Below are positions 1 through 10,289 of a stretch of DNA of 64,000 bases, in pieces. The number at the start of each line of letters is the position of its first letter. Positions within the stretch are counted from its first letter, which is position 1. This stretch comes from Micrasema longulum (lineage: Eukaryota; Arthropoda; Insecta; Trichoptera; Brachycentridae). The notes under the pieces are model-generated. The model did no database searches. It had not been told where the DNA came from and was given only the letters and a program-made list of their open reading frames with translations. The translations under genes and the position numbers were made by a program. The stretch covers positions 1-64,000 of the forward strand of contig JAGVSM010004546.1 in the NCBI GenBank assembly GCA_022494885.1, given 5' to 3'.

Positions 1-98
1 TCAAACGAAAATAAACGATCAATTCTTCTCTAACAAAAGTGTATTCTTCATCCGCCTGGACACGGAAATATATATACTAAAAATGAAAGAATAATTAC

Positions 99-209
99 CA
101 TCGACTAATTTACTGAAGGATTCCAGAAGTTGTAAGTTGGATACCTTATCCATTGGTCTGTTTACTTTCCTCCACTGTGGGTAGTTGGAATCCGATTCTG
201 TTCCTCCTC
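99..209 (-). CDS. MTMR9: MTMR9-like exon 5
   Basis: 111 nt, phase 1 to 1, acceptor ACCTTTAG, donor GTAATT. It encodes GGGTESDSNYPQWRKVNRPM and NLQLLESFSKLVD. The next exon is not in the window: the 98 bases to the left do not continue the family sequence in any frame tried. Confidence 0.85.
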
Positions 210-3200
210 CTAAAGGTAATATCGAACATTAAACATGTTATGGATAATCTTAACTTTAAGTGTGAATATTGTGCATAATACATATAACCGTTTGTCATAC
301 AAATTTGTTAAATAAAGTCAATTACACAAACACTTCTTAAAACTCTTTTAATCCATCTGGACCAATCATTATCCTCAATGTTTTCATAAATGTTTTAATG
401 TTTTTTTGTGCCTATATTGTTTGCACCTTTGAGAATATCAATGGGATTCCATGAAAGTTTTCAGTGATATTTTGTAAAACCGCTAATCTAGATAAATTCA
501 CCAAAACTCAATTAACCGAAATAAAAATATAATGAATTTAGCTGTACATAAGAAATAGGTACTACTGCCATTACAACAATAACCAATGAACCAAAAACTA
601 ATAAAATATTTAAAATTCAATTTATTTATACTAACTTTTGCAAAATATATAATGTGCCAAAGTGTACATCATAATATGTATGTAAGATTTATAAACTTAA
701 TGTGTATCTTATATTTTATTACTTTTTAATTATGTTATACAATTTGTACAAATTGGCTACAGCCGGTAATAAATAAATAAATAGTAAAAATGACTATTGT
801 TGTTACAAAATTGCTTGGAATTTTTCGTACATTCTGGTATTAAAAAAGTGTAAAAGGAATGGAAATTTAAATGTTATTAAAGTACCTAGTTAATATTTAT
901 TCATTCAAATATATGTATTACATTCATAAAAACCTTACATACTGTTTTTGAACAAAGTTGACCAAATATTTAAAATTGTTGACGTTTTTAATAAAGATTG
1001 ATTAGTTTAAAGTTTAATGTGAAGTTAGATTTTAAAGGCACAAAAACAGTTACTATAACAATGAGGAAGTTCTGTGGTTTTTAAAAAAATAAATATTTGT
1101 TAATAGACTATTAAACTATTATTTATTAATTTTTATATGTCGTTTTATCAGCGCTACGATTTTTTAAAGTTTTGTATTTCTAAAATAACTCCACGTGTGA
1201 CGTCAGAGGTTCTTTTCCGGTGATTCTCGATCAGTTCTTCCCATTGGTCCATCCACGGTAAGCAAACCGAAGTCTTCCATAACTCTCATATCATAGGTTG
1301 ATTCATATGAACCAGTGACATCATTCAAAGTAGTTCGTTTTTATCAAAATGTTTTTTTTTTTGTACATTTTCAGGAAACTTTGCGATACAATTTAATGCT
1401 CTAATTTTTACCACGGGCAAGAAAAAAAATATTGTATCCAATTTCCCGTAGGGCTGAAGTTCCTCATTGCCACAAATATCGAATTAATCACATGTTTAAT
1501 TAAGCATTCAAATTTATGTTTGAATTTTTGTATAATATTTTATTGATTTAGCTTTGAGATAAATTGATAGTTTTTTCTCTTTTAATATCTATGTCATCTT
1601 TTAGTTTCATGAAAAATTCAGCCAAGAACTGAACTCTTGTCACAGTTTATTTTTGAATGACAAAATGGTCTCTGAATCAATTACAACTCTAAATTTGTTT
1701 AATTATTAGTGAGAAATATTATTATTGTTGTTACCTTTGGTTTTATGCTGAGCTATCAACGCAGGTGACCTCAGATCGAATATAAACCCTCTTTTGTTTT
1801 GTCCTACGAATGCGTTCAGTAATCTCTCATCAGGTTTGCATCTCTTGTTCTGTGGGCCGATTAATGGCTGGGAACTCCTTAACAAAACAGCCTAAAATAA
1901 ATAAATAGACTTCAAAATCGTCAATAGAGACCGACCAAACACACGAGATCTCTAGCATGTAATAACTAAGTAAAATCGAAGTCAATTTGTTTTTAATCAA
2001 TTACGATTACCCTCTTTGTGCATACTACTCCAAACTAGGGGCCATAAAATTTAGATTAAACTTTTTCTTTTAAAATATTTGTATTTCAAAATATCTTGTC
2101 TTTTGCTTAATGTTACATGATATTACAGCACCATTTAAGGAGGGATATTTTAGCACAGCCTTGAAGAGGAAATGCGGTCTCGCTTTTCTTCATACAAACG
2201 TATTTCCGTATTTTCTCCCCGGGTAGCACTAGAGCAATTACTTAAGTTCCTTGAAAGCAGCCATCAAGTGGAAAACATACTGTTCTGGTTCTATATTCAC
2301 TCACAGAACTGTATTCCTTACCCGGCCAGCCACAGAATGCATTATACTCACTCCATTTTCATGTTTATAAGACAGAACGGGGAACCTGCCCCCCTTGCGG
2401 AAGGCAGCGCTGGCCGCGATACTCTCGTCGTCTGCCGAGCGCGGGACGAGCAGGCATGCGGGGTACGTGGGACACAGGGCGTAGTCCCGGTTCACCCATG
2501 ACAGGCGCCACTCTTCGCTGCTCAGCAACTTGCTGTACTCCGACTCTGGCCTGAGAAGTGGGAGACCGAGTTAGAGGGCAATATGTGGGGCTAGATCTAA
2601 TATCCTGAATACGAGATCAGCATCGGCTTTCTGAATATTAACAAACAAAAATAGTGGTAGATTTCTTGTGCTGATGTGGGGGCTGTCATCTCACAGATCA
2701 CATTTTAATTTTTTTTTTTCCCATAGTATAAATGCATGTACGAGGTGTGTTCAGAAAATAACAGATTTTTTTTTTTTTTTTTAAATAAATTATTTATTCG
2801 TCTACATTAACGTTGTCACCTTCAAAATAGTCCCCATTAGATATTATGCACTTGTGCCAGCGCTTCTTCTAATCCTCGAAACACTTCTTAAACTCGATCT
2901 TAAGGATAGCCAGTAGCTCTTTCAGCGATGCGCTTTTAATGTCATATATGCTTGTAAAACGACGGCCCTTTCTCAATAAGGTTCTCTTTGTTTTTGGAAA
3001 TAGGAAAGTCACACGGAGCCATGTCTATCGAATATGGAGGCTGAGGCATCGTTACAGTATTGTTTTTGGCCAAAAAATCACAAACTAGCAATGAAGTGTG
3101 AGCAGATGCATTATCATGAAGCAAAAGCCACAAATTGTTTTGCCACAAATCCGGGCGTTTTATTCCGATTGCTTCACGCAAACGGCGTTGAACTTGTAGG

Positions 3201-6200
3201 TAGTACTCCTTATTGATCGTTTGACCTTGTGGCGTGAATTCATGATGCACTATGCCATTAGTGGGCGGCGTCCGTGGTGTAGTGGTCAAGACGCTTGACT
3301 CACGCACGGAAGGTTCCGGGTTCGATTCCCGGTGAGAACACAAAAATTAAAAATGTGATTTTTCTCAAGCCTGGTTGTTCTATAATGTAATTCACCACTG
3401 TAATTGGGCATCTTGGCCTGTTGTGGTGCAAAAAAATAAATTTAATGAAAAAAAATGAAATTAAAATTGAAGAACACAGTAAGTTTTCATCGGTTGTTAA
3501 TGTGCTTAGGCGTCCGGGCCATTCGTCATCTTCAACGTCTTCACGGCCATCCTGGAAACGCTTATACCACTCGTAAAATCTTATTTTACTCATAGAAGAC
3601 TCTTTTTTGCTAACATTTCACACACTTTGTTTCACTTTATTTCATTTTTTACACAAAATTTGATACAAATTCTATGTTTTTTTTTTTTTAACAAACGAAA
3701 ATCGCCGAGCTCATAAAAACACGTCTAACCTTGGCGGCTGCCACAGATAAAGTAAACAATGAATACAGCCGAAAATTTTAGCATACTTCAACACAACTGT
3801 GGGTGGCTTCAGCCAGACAACAGAATTTGATCCAGGATACGGCTCTACCCAATGTAGGGAGTACCGCTTTACCCACCGTTAAACTACTGGGAGTTTTACT
3901 CAATTCTGACCTATCTCTTGAGGCTCAAATTAGTAGAATGATAAGTTCATGCTTCTACCAGCTGAGACAAATTAAATGCATACGCAAAAATTTGCCGGTT
4001 GACGCCACCCGTCAATCAATAAATGCGTTTATAGTGTCTAGAGTCGATTATTGTAATGGTATCTATGCAGGTCTACCAATGAACAAAATGACTCGCCTAC
4101 AATCTGTATTGAATGCCGCAGCGAGACTTATTTTCGGAATCTCTAAGTTCAGTCATATCACTCCACTACACTGGCTACGTTTTCCACAGAGGGTCGAATA
4201 CAAACTCCGTTGGCTTATGCATAAGTCACTGCACAACTCTGCTCCGGAATATCTAAGGAAACTATGCATTCCAGATGAACTAGCTGACAGGCGTCTCACG
4301 CTTAGATCAGCTACGTCTACGGCGAGAGGAAAAGTTATTATACCTCTACGCAAACAGCGCACTAAATTTAGTGAACGCGCATTTGCGGTCGCAGGCCCTA
4401 TGGTATGGAATGCTCTCCCAGCAGAGGTGCGAGGCTGTGAAAGTGAAGTGATGTTTCGGAAAAACTTAAAACCCACTTGTTCTTCTCCAAATCATTTGAA
4501 TAAATCCGTACCACGTGACAACAAAATAAATTGTTTTAATTAAATTACAAATTTAAAAGCTTCAATTAAATTAATATAACAATAGAATCACTATGTAAAG
4601 CGCCCTTGGGGTATTTTATTACGAAAATGGCGCTATATAAGTTATCCATAATAATAATTCAGGGGCATGTGTACCTACACAATAATAAAAAAAATTGACT
4701 ATCTGACTCTCCAAACCTACGAAATTTAAAAATTCCCGTTATTTTCTGAACACACCTCGTATGCTACATTGGGAAACGTGGTTTTATTATTATTTGTATT
4801 TATTTATTTAGCTTGTAAATTTACAATGTTACATAAATTTACTTATTAGAATAACAATATATTAATAATAAAAATAAAATTTATCTATAATTCTACATAA
4901 TGATTATTTGACCCCACTGTAGCAAAGCATTTTGATGGAAAAATGGAGAAGCTTCCAGTTTCCCTGAGACCTTCTGGCAACTCATTAAACATTTTCAAAC
5001 CGTTACAGTAAAGGTTGTTTTGAGTTCCAGTCAGTATTAGCTCAGGAAGCTTGAAATCACCTCCACTTCTGGATCCATACTTGTGGAAATCCATATTATA
5101 TTTGATACCCTTTAACAAAAAAACAGGAAACAGTTCGTTTTTCAACTTGTAAATACTACTGAACCAAATCCTTTTTCAATATACATGATGTTTAAATTCT
5201 CTAATGTGAATTTTGGTGAATTTTGGTGTATGGACCACATCTGAATACTACTTTCGTTGCTCTATTCTGTACTGCTAGATTTTTTTTCAGCTCCGTACTG
5301 TTTCCATGAAACAGGACTGTAGAACAATAGTTCAAGTGTGACATTACAATACCCTGCTAAGGCTAAAGGTCATATCTGCTGAATTGGAAATTTTACATTA
5401 CATTACTGTTTTATGCTTTGTTATTACAATCCGATTTCTTCATTCGAGAATATCTCATATTAGAGAACCAGAAATGATATGTGAGGCTATCAAATACCTA
5501 TTGCAAAAAAGAAAACGCAATATGATTTTTTTCCAGTTGTCACTTTTTGGCTTAGCAGGGCAGAATAAATTGGAATACTAATTTACATGAACTAAAATTC
5601 TTCTTAAAAATTTAGATAGCATTATTTTATACTTTTATCAAATTTTCACTATGCTTCTGTATGATTTGGATTTTCAACTTGTGTTTTTAATACTGAAGAC
5701 AAACCGCACCCGTAATTTCATAATTCTAAAATGTTTTCCATATATTTATGTAGGTAAAAAAAACACATTTTCAAAGATATCTTAATCACTTAATCAAAGC
5801 AAATATTCGCATTGAATAATGTGAATCTCTCACCTAAATATTTTATACCCGTCCTCTAATATGGTAAACATGGGCTTGTAGAAAAATGGATAGAGCAGTC
5901 GTGGGTCCGTGATACTGCACAGGCTCTCCAATGACTGTGCCACTTTGGTGAGGTCTGCCGTGGACGCAATATCCAGCTGGACTATCCTTAAATCTTTACA
6001 CTTCAGGATGAGAGAGCCACCTTGAGCCAGCCCATTGGGACCAGGCTTGTTGTCCTTACGTTCTACTAGATCAATATTGTGATGAAGGATCTAGAAAGGA
6101 AAATCATCATTTTATGAACACACATTCCAAGTCTGCTCCCTAGTTTATAATTAAGAATTTATTTTAAACATTACATTGGTAATAACATTTATTTGCTACG

Positions 6201-8026
6201 GGAAAAAAGTTTATAATATTGTACATTGATTGTTTTTATTAATTTTCACTTTCAAATCAAATGACCAACTGTTTTTTTCCAAAAATAATATTTTTAACAA
6301 GATAATACCTACAATAATTATATATAATTCTTTTTCTTTTGATTTCAATGCTACTATTATTTTGTGTATTTGATTATGTATGAATCTAAATTTGATAACG
6401 TCTGGCACTCTAATCTGGATAATTGGAGTTTTACTGAATAACATTTTCTCTAAGCATATTTTAATGACAGTATTTTATCTCAGTGTCAATAAACACACAT
6501 TTATTATGGACATATAAAATTATAAATTGGTTTCAGAATTTCTAGGGATACAAGTTAGGTAGATTTGTTGATAACAATTCAGTAATAGGTCATATGGAAA
6601 TGTTATTTATTAATAAATCCACTTTAAAATTATCTAATTCAATTCACACCGGTTAATGCGTGGTAAAACTATACAATAGGTGCACAAATGTCAAATCTAG
6701 ACTGAAACAAGCATCAGGCGGCCTCCGTAGTGTGGATAAGACACTTGATTCACGCACCGAAGGTTCTGGGTTTGATTCCCGGTGAAAACTCAAAATAGTG
6801 ATTTTTATCCAGCCTCGGTGTTTTGTGATGTAATTCACCACTGTAATTAGGCCTCCTGGCCTGTTGTGATAAAAAAAAAACGAAATAAAGATTTAATATC
6901 GATGGCCGAATGCGTTAAGTACAAGATTGATCATTATATGTTCTGTTTGAATTGCAGTCAGTCTTGCTAACACATTTGTCAACAGTAAGCGAAATATCAA
7001 TTGAAATATCTGTGCACCATAAAGAATTGTCTCGGGTGATATTTAAAATGTTTAGGCGATAGGCCATCGATATGCGATTATTTGGACATGTGGAGTAAAC
7101 TGACAGCAAAATAAAAACACAGAAGACCGAGAAAGACGTGGCATTATAAATTCCACAAATAGGTATTTGAAAATGGGCATGTCAGAAGTCAGCATAATTG
7201 AGGTGTGTGCATGGAAAGATGCATGAATGTAGAAAAAGCGAGCTCTATGTGTAAAGATGGGTGCGACGTTCTATTATTTTTACCTACCAAGGGGAAACAG
7301 CGGGATCATCCGTTGTTGTTAAGAATTTATTTAACTTCATAAAAAAACTAATCTAATTTAAAATGGATAAGTACACAATTTTTAAACATGACAAATAAAC
7401 AACATAAAACGTATGTTTATTTAAATACTTACCACTAATCTTACAGACAATCAGTGGAAATTTAAAATGTTAAGCATATAACCAATATGCAGTATGTAAC
7501 ATATGTTTGACAAATAAAGTACTTTTATTTATTAATTGTACACAATATCACATTTCGGTATATGCGTTTACAACAAATTAACAATATTATGAACAGGAAT
7601 CAAAAGGGGGTGTTTTCATTTTATTGTTATGGTTTTATCAATGAATGAATAAATCAAGAGGACTAAGTGTATGTATACTATGAACATACAGGAATCAATT
7701 CGATAATTGTGCAAATGTGGCATCGTAATGAAAATGCAATGCTATTTAAACGATTAATAACAATGATTATTAATTATTGCTTTTAAAAAAATGTAGAAAG
7801 TATTTCGAAGACCAGATATTAAATGTCACAGTTAACAGCTTTTTTGTTTATTTATATTTATTCCGAAATTAATATTTACCATTAATTCCTGGACACCTTC
7901 TTGCCTTGAACTCAGGATCAGGTGATGTCCAGTAATACACAAAGTTCCGTTGACATCCTCATGATGAGGACTCTTTAGAGTAACACCGTCCAATTTCGGT
8001 ATCCGTATTAACTCAGCGAATTCCAT
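99..8026 (-). CDS. MTMR9: MTMR9-like myotubularin-related protein, 5' half (gene span, five exons)
   Basis: The joined exons 8026-7880, 6090-5834, 2550-2352, 1891-1735 and 209-99 give about 290 residues with agreeing phases (0, 2, 0, 1, 1). The start reads MEFAELI, followed by GTLCITGHHLILSSRQ and later SLILKCKDLRIVQLDI, the PH-GRAM fold of myotubularins. EWRLSWVNRDYALCPTYP, GGRFPVLSY and SSQPLIG are hallmarks of the start of the phosphatase-like domain. MTMR9 family members are about 550 residues, are catalytically dead, and partner active MTMR6/7/8 phosphatases that remove 3-phosphate from PI3P and PI(3,5)P2 on endosomes. The region corresponding to the active site is off the left edge, so loss of catalysis cannot be checked here. 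Introns carry a mariner, SINEs and a MITE. Assignment to MTMR9 over other MTMRs rests on remembered similarity and is fairly secure. Confidence 0.9.
210..1058. other. AT-rich MTMR9-like intron 4, left part
   Basis: No open frame or repeat family recognised. The sequence is AT-rich with poly-A/T runs. Confidence 0.5.
1059..1469. mobile_element. MITE family M1, copy 1
   Basis: About 410 bp bounded by CAATGAGGAAGTTC and its inverted complement GAAGTTCCTCATTG. The body matches 22141-22538 along its whole length in the same orientation. There is no coding capacity. TIR ends starting CA suggest a cut-and-paste element, but the target duplication is unclear so no superfamily is given. Confidence 0.7.
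1735..1891 (-). CDS. MTMR9: MTMR9-like exon 4
   Basis: 157 nt, acceptor TTATTTTAG, donor GTAACA, phase 0 to 1. It encodes AVLLRSSQPLIGPQNKRC followed by DERLLNAF and KRGFIFDLRS, the conserved RSxQP start of the myotubularin phosphatase-like fold. Confidence 0.88.
2352..2550 (-). CDS. MTMR9: MTMR9-like exon 3
   Basis: 199 nt, acceptor CTTCTCAG, donor GTGAGT after GGA. It encodes PESEYSKLLSSEEWRLSW through FPVLSYKHENG. The open frame continues 50 nt past this donor, but ending at GGA joins exon 4 without a gap relative to the family. Confidence 0.88.
2942..3260 (-). pseudogene. mariner transposase, C-terminal catalytic fragment
   Basis: The reverse strand shows HHEFTPQGQTINKEYYLQVQ, then LLHDNASAHTS and YSIDMAPCD. 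The second and third acids of the DD34D triad are visible with 34 residues between them. The N-terminal helix-turn-helix and first aspartate are missing, except for a short N-terminal piece (FYEWYKRFQDGREDVEDDEW) at 3500-3590 beyond the SINE and a deletion. It cannot be functional. Confidence 0.88.
3261..3460 (+). mobile_element. tRNA-derived SINE (family S1), inserted in mariner
   Basis: The head has a polymerase III A box (TGGTGTAGTGGTCAAGAC) and B box (GGTTCGATTCC). The body contains AATTCACCACTGTAATTGGG and ends in an A-rich tail. Mariner sequence stops at CCATTA and resumes at TTAAAATTGAAG. The body repeats at 6718-6885 and 29474-29620. Confidence 0.8.
3791..4661 (+). mobile_element. CR1/Jockey-type LINE 3' part, copy A, inserted in mariner
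   Basis: It encodes the C-terminal part of a reverse transcriptase (3803-4543) with YCNGIYAGLP, LHWLRFPQRVEYKLRWLMHK and AFAVAGPMVWNALPAEVR. It ends with a GCGCC...GGCGC hairpin and an ATAATAATA tail, and is flanked by TTCA on both sides. The polymerase core is absent (5' truncated). Copy B lies at 57661-58552 on the other strand. Confidence 0.85.
4885..5370 (-). mobile_element. LINE reverse-transcriptase C-terminal remnant
   Basis: The reverse strand reads GIVMSHLNYCSTVLFHGNST and AVQNRATKVVFRCGPYT, then a broken tail including FNELPEGLRET. This is typical of the region after the polymerase core in Jockey/CR1-type LINEs. A related tail occurs at 34970-35130. Confidence 0.65.
5371..5833. other. 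MTMR9-like intron sequence
   Basis: AT-rich with only short chance frames; no repeat recognised. Confidence 0.4.
5834..6090 (-). CDS. MTMR9: MTMR9-like exon 2
   Basis: 257 nt between a TTTCTAG acceptor and a GTGAGA donor, phase 0 to 2. It encodes the rest of PH-GRAM (HHNIDLVERK, LKCKDLRIVQLDI, YPFFYKPMF), ending just before the phosphatase-like domain. Confidence 0.9.
6091..6717. other. MTMR9-like intron 1, part
   Basis: AT-rich, no recognisable gene or repeat. Confidence 0.4.
6718..6885 (+). mobile_element. tRNA-derived SINE S1
   Basis: Decayed A box, B box GGTTTGATTCC, and body AATTCACCACTGTAATTAGG followed by a poly-A tail. Same family as 3261-3460. Confidence 0.78.
7085..7315 (+). mobile_element. 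RTE-type LINE 3' remnant
   Basis: Matches the 3' end of the RTE-like elements at 11135-12115 and 45915-46930: a GGACATGTGGAG segment, AGACCGAGAAAGACGTGGCA, then ATGCATGAATGTAG and a decayed YPYGE-type end. Confidence 0.65.
7880..8026 (-). CDS. MTMR9: MTMR9-like exon 1
   Basis: ATG at 8026-8024; 49 codons ending at a GTAAAT donor, phase 0. It encodes the first strands of the PH-GRAM domain, including GTLCITGHHLILSS. The start is chosen because MEFAEL matches the family N-terminus. Confidence 0.9.
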
Positions 8027-8639
8027 TACAAGTTTCCCGGCGTATTTTCCAAACAGACGACCGAGAAACAATAATATGAGCGATGGTAAATACCACAATA
8101 CTAATGTCACTTCGCAGATGATCACTTTCGCAGATTATTTTTTTTATGTTACTCACACTTTTGCAATATTTTGCATCCACTGTCATTTTCAATACTTTTC
8201 CTAATGTTGCCATTGTCAAATTACCATGACATAACGCTTAAAAATAGTACCCACTCAGTTGCGATTTTTGGGTACCTACAATAAAATATTATTTCTTGAA
8301 CTTCCTTGATATTCTTTCATTTCCAACTATTGGCAGTTCTCATAAATAGAAGCTTTGCGCGTTATTCAGTTTTAAAACATAAAAAAAGCGAAAGCCAAAT
8401 TGTCAGTAATGATTATTTTTGTTTTTTTTTTTTTATTCTTCACTGCCATAACTTATATTGATTTTTAATGAATTAGGTACGATTACAAAAAAAAATTGAG
8501 ATAGCAGATCTATAATAAGCAGTGGATGCTTTTCTGATTTTCTATGCATAGGTGGTGTAGAATCATATAAGTCAAGGCAGGTAGTCTCGTATGCATGAGG
8601 TACAATGATCATAATTATCAAAACAGAGTATCTTGTTAT

Positions 8640-8760
8640 TTTTCGTTGCATGAAGGTAAGATGATCAGTCTGATGCAGGTCCCAGTCCAGAAACTTATAA
8701 AATATTCTAGTGTAAAAACGTATTTTTAAATAAATACTTCATTTTACCCGTGTGGTATTA
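8640..8760 (-). mobile_element. SINE S3 fragment
   Basis: Contains GAAGGTAAGATGATCAGTCT and CCAGTCCAG, then ATATTCTAGTGTAAAAAC, the body of SINE S3 (compare 24888-25148). The tRNA-related head is missing. Confidence 0.6.
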
Positions 8761-9029
8761 TGGAGAAATTATATTTCATTGATTAGTTTTGTTGTTTACC
8801 AATAAGAGTTTTGCCAATGGAATGATATATTTTTTCGAGATAAAATGAAGCCTGTATCGATTGCCGGTCTTCCAACTATAACTATGCAATAAATATGACG
8901 GTCAGTTAATTTATGGCAACATAGTATCGTTGTTCAGTTTTAAAATATTTCTGTATCTATTTCAATGTGCCTAATAGGCATTATATTTATTTTAGATATA
9001 TTTATATATCTAAGTCAAATACGCACATT

Positions 9030-9064
9030 CTCTGTTCCCGAGAATTCACTCTCTCGGGAACAAA
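9030..9064. repeat. short near-perfect hairpin
   Basis: TGTTCCCGAGA, six bases, then TCTCTCGGGAACA can fold into an 11-12 bp stem. It stands alone, with no gene beside it. Confidence 0.55.
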
Positions 9065-9445
9065 CACACAGATGACCAAAAAAATGTATTTGTTGTAACT
9101 TTATCAAACTTCAAGAACCAATTATTCTTTAAAATTTTGGGTAGTAATTTAGTTTCTAGTATTATTATTTTTTTATTTATAATTGTATTTTCACATTTGT
9201 AAATTGTTTATAACCTTTGTATTTATAAAAGCTTTTTTGGTGTAAATAAATAAATATGAATTCATATTTCCACACAGAATTTCCCCAAAGGAGTGAGATG
9301 TTGTTTTCAGTATGAAAAGTAGCCTTTGACAATTTTCAGCTCTCCGGCTATCATTATGCAAAAAATCATATCGATCAATCATGAAAGAAAGAAACATGAA
9401 AGAAATACAAACAAACACACTTTTGCATTTATGATATTAGTATGG

Positions 9446-9521
9446 ATTTCATGTCAACCATATTGGGGATCAAACCTGAGACCTCTTGAATGCGCTAACC
9501 ATTAGACCACAGGGCGGACAG
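9446..9521 (-). mobile_element. SINE S3-like tRNA head
   Basis: The reverse strand has an A-box-like TGGTCTAATGGTTAGCGC and B-box-like GGTTTGATCCC. Only the head is present. Reading it as a real tRNA fails because no complete cloverleaf with an acceptor stem can be drawn. Confidence 0.55.
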
Positions 9522-10289
9522 TAATAAAATGACTGAACAATAGGTATGTACCCATTTTATACTCCGCGCTTTTACCTAGTTTTGGTAAGTTAGAATTTTT
9601 GTCAATTTTAGACAAAATGAAGTTGTTCCACAACTGGATTTTAATTTTAATCTTATTACCTACCCATTGGGTAATTCCAACAACCTGTTCCAAATAATAT
9701 TCCAATACTCATTTGACAAGTTTGATTAAAAGTAAATTTAAAGACTATTAAAATTAACCATTCTACAAATAAAGTAGGTAATAAACTTATCTTAATAGAT
9801 GGTGAAAGCTCAAATTGGTCAAATTAATTCATGGAAGTGCATAAAGTTTTTTAACATAATATATGAAAATATAAGTTACAGACCCACAAGTATAAGTTGG
9901 CGTGATCGAAGGGCGCTGAAGTATATTTTAGGTTTGCTAGACTAAAAAATTTCCAGATAGCATATGGAATTTCAGAAATCAAAAAAAAATATACACATGC
10001 AAAATATTTTTTTATTTTATTATTATTATTTTTTAAATATATATTATAAAGTAATGCCTAGTAGAAGACGTATCTTATGGAAAGTCTATAGGAATATCTA
10101 AAAATGCATTCAGCTAAGAGAATACATCTCCAGAAAATAACTAAAAGCTTTTTGTTTCTTTAAATATAATTTTATTTATATAGATGAAATACAGGATAGA
10201 GTAAAAAAATATAATTAATAAAGAATAAGAATTAAATATAAGTGTGATCAAACAAATGGATGCCTGATATATCACCATCATCAAAACTG

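Larger units (their letters stand above)
2741..4759 (-). mobile_element. mariner transposon, broken and doubly nested
   Basis: The ends CGAGGTGTGTTCAGAAAATA (2741) and its inverse (to 4759) form terminal inverted repeats, flanked on both sides by TA, the mariner target duplication. Inside are a tRNA-derived SINE (about 3261-3460) and an 870-bp LINE (3791-4661). Removing these leaves a mariner body with its own internal deletion near 3479. The ends match the second copy at about 62440-63490. Confidence 0.9.
8027..10285. other. intergenic, upstream of the MTMR9-like gene
   Basis: Apart from the SINE pieces and the hairpin listed separately, I see only AT-rich sequence. 5' untranslated sequence and promoter of the MTMR9-like gene should lie just right of 8026, but no convincing core motif was found. 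Confidence 0.4.

Noticed and set aside
1..60. Possible next MTMR9-like exon
   Set aside because: With the required phase it hits a stop, and other frames do not resemble the family.
2301..2351. Extension of MTMR9-like exon 3 to a donor near 2310
   Set aside because: It adds eight or more residues with no counterpart. The GTGAGT donor at 2351 gives a gap-free join.
3266..3341. tRNA gene candidates (also at 6720, 9446, 16380, 25060, 30456, 56085)
   Set aside because: A and B boxes are present but acceptor stems do not pair, and each is followed by a shared non-tRNA body and A-rich tail, so they are SINEs.
4153..4476. Reverse-strand open frame inside LINE copy A
   Set aside because: Shadow of the RT frame on the other strand.
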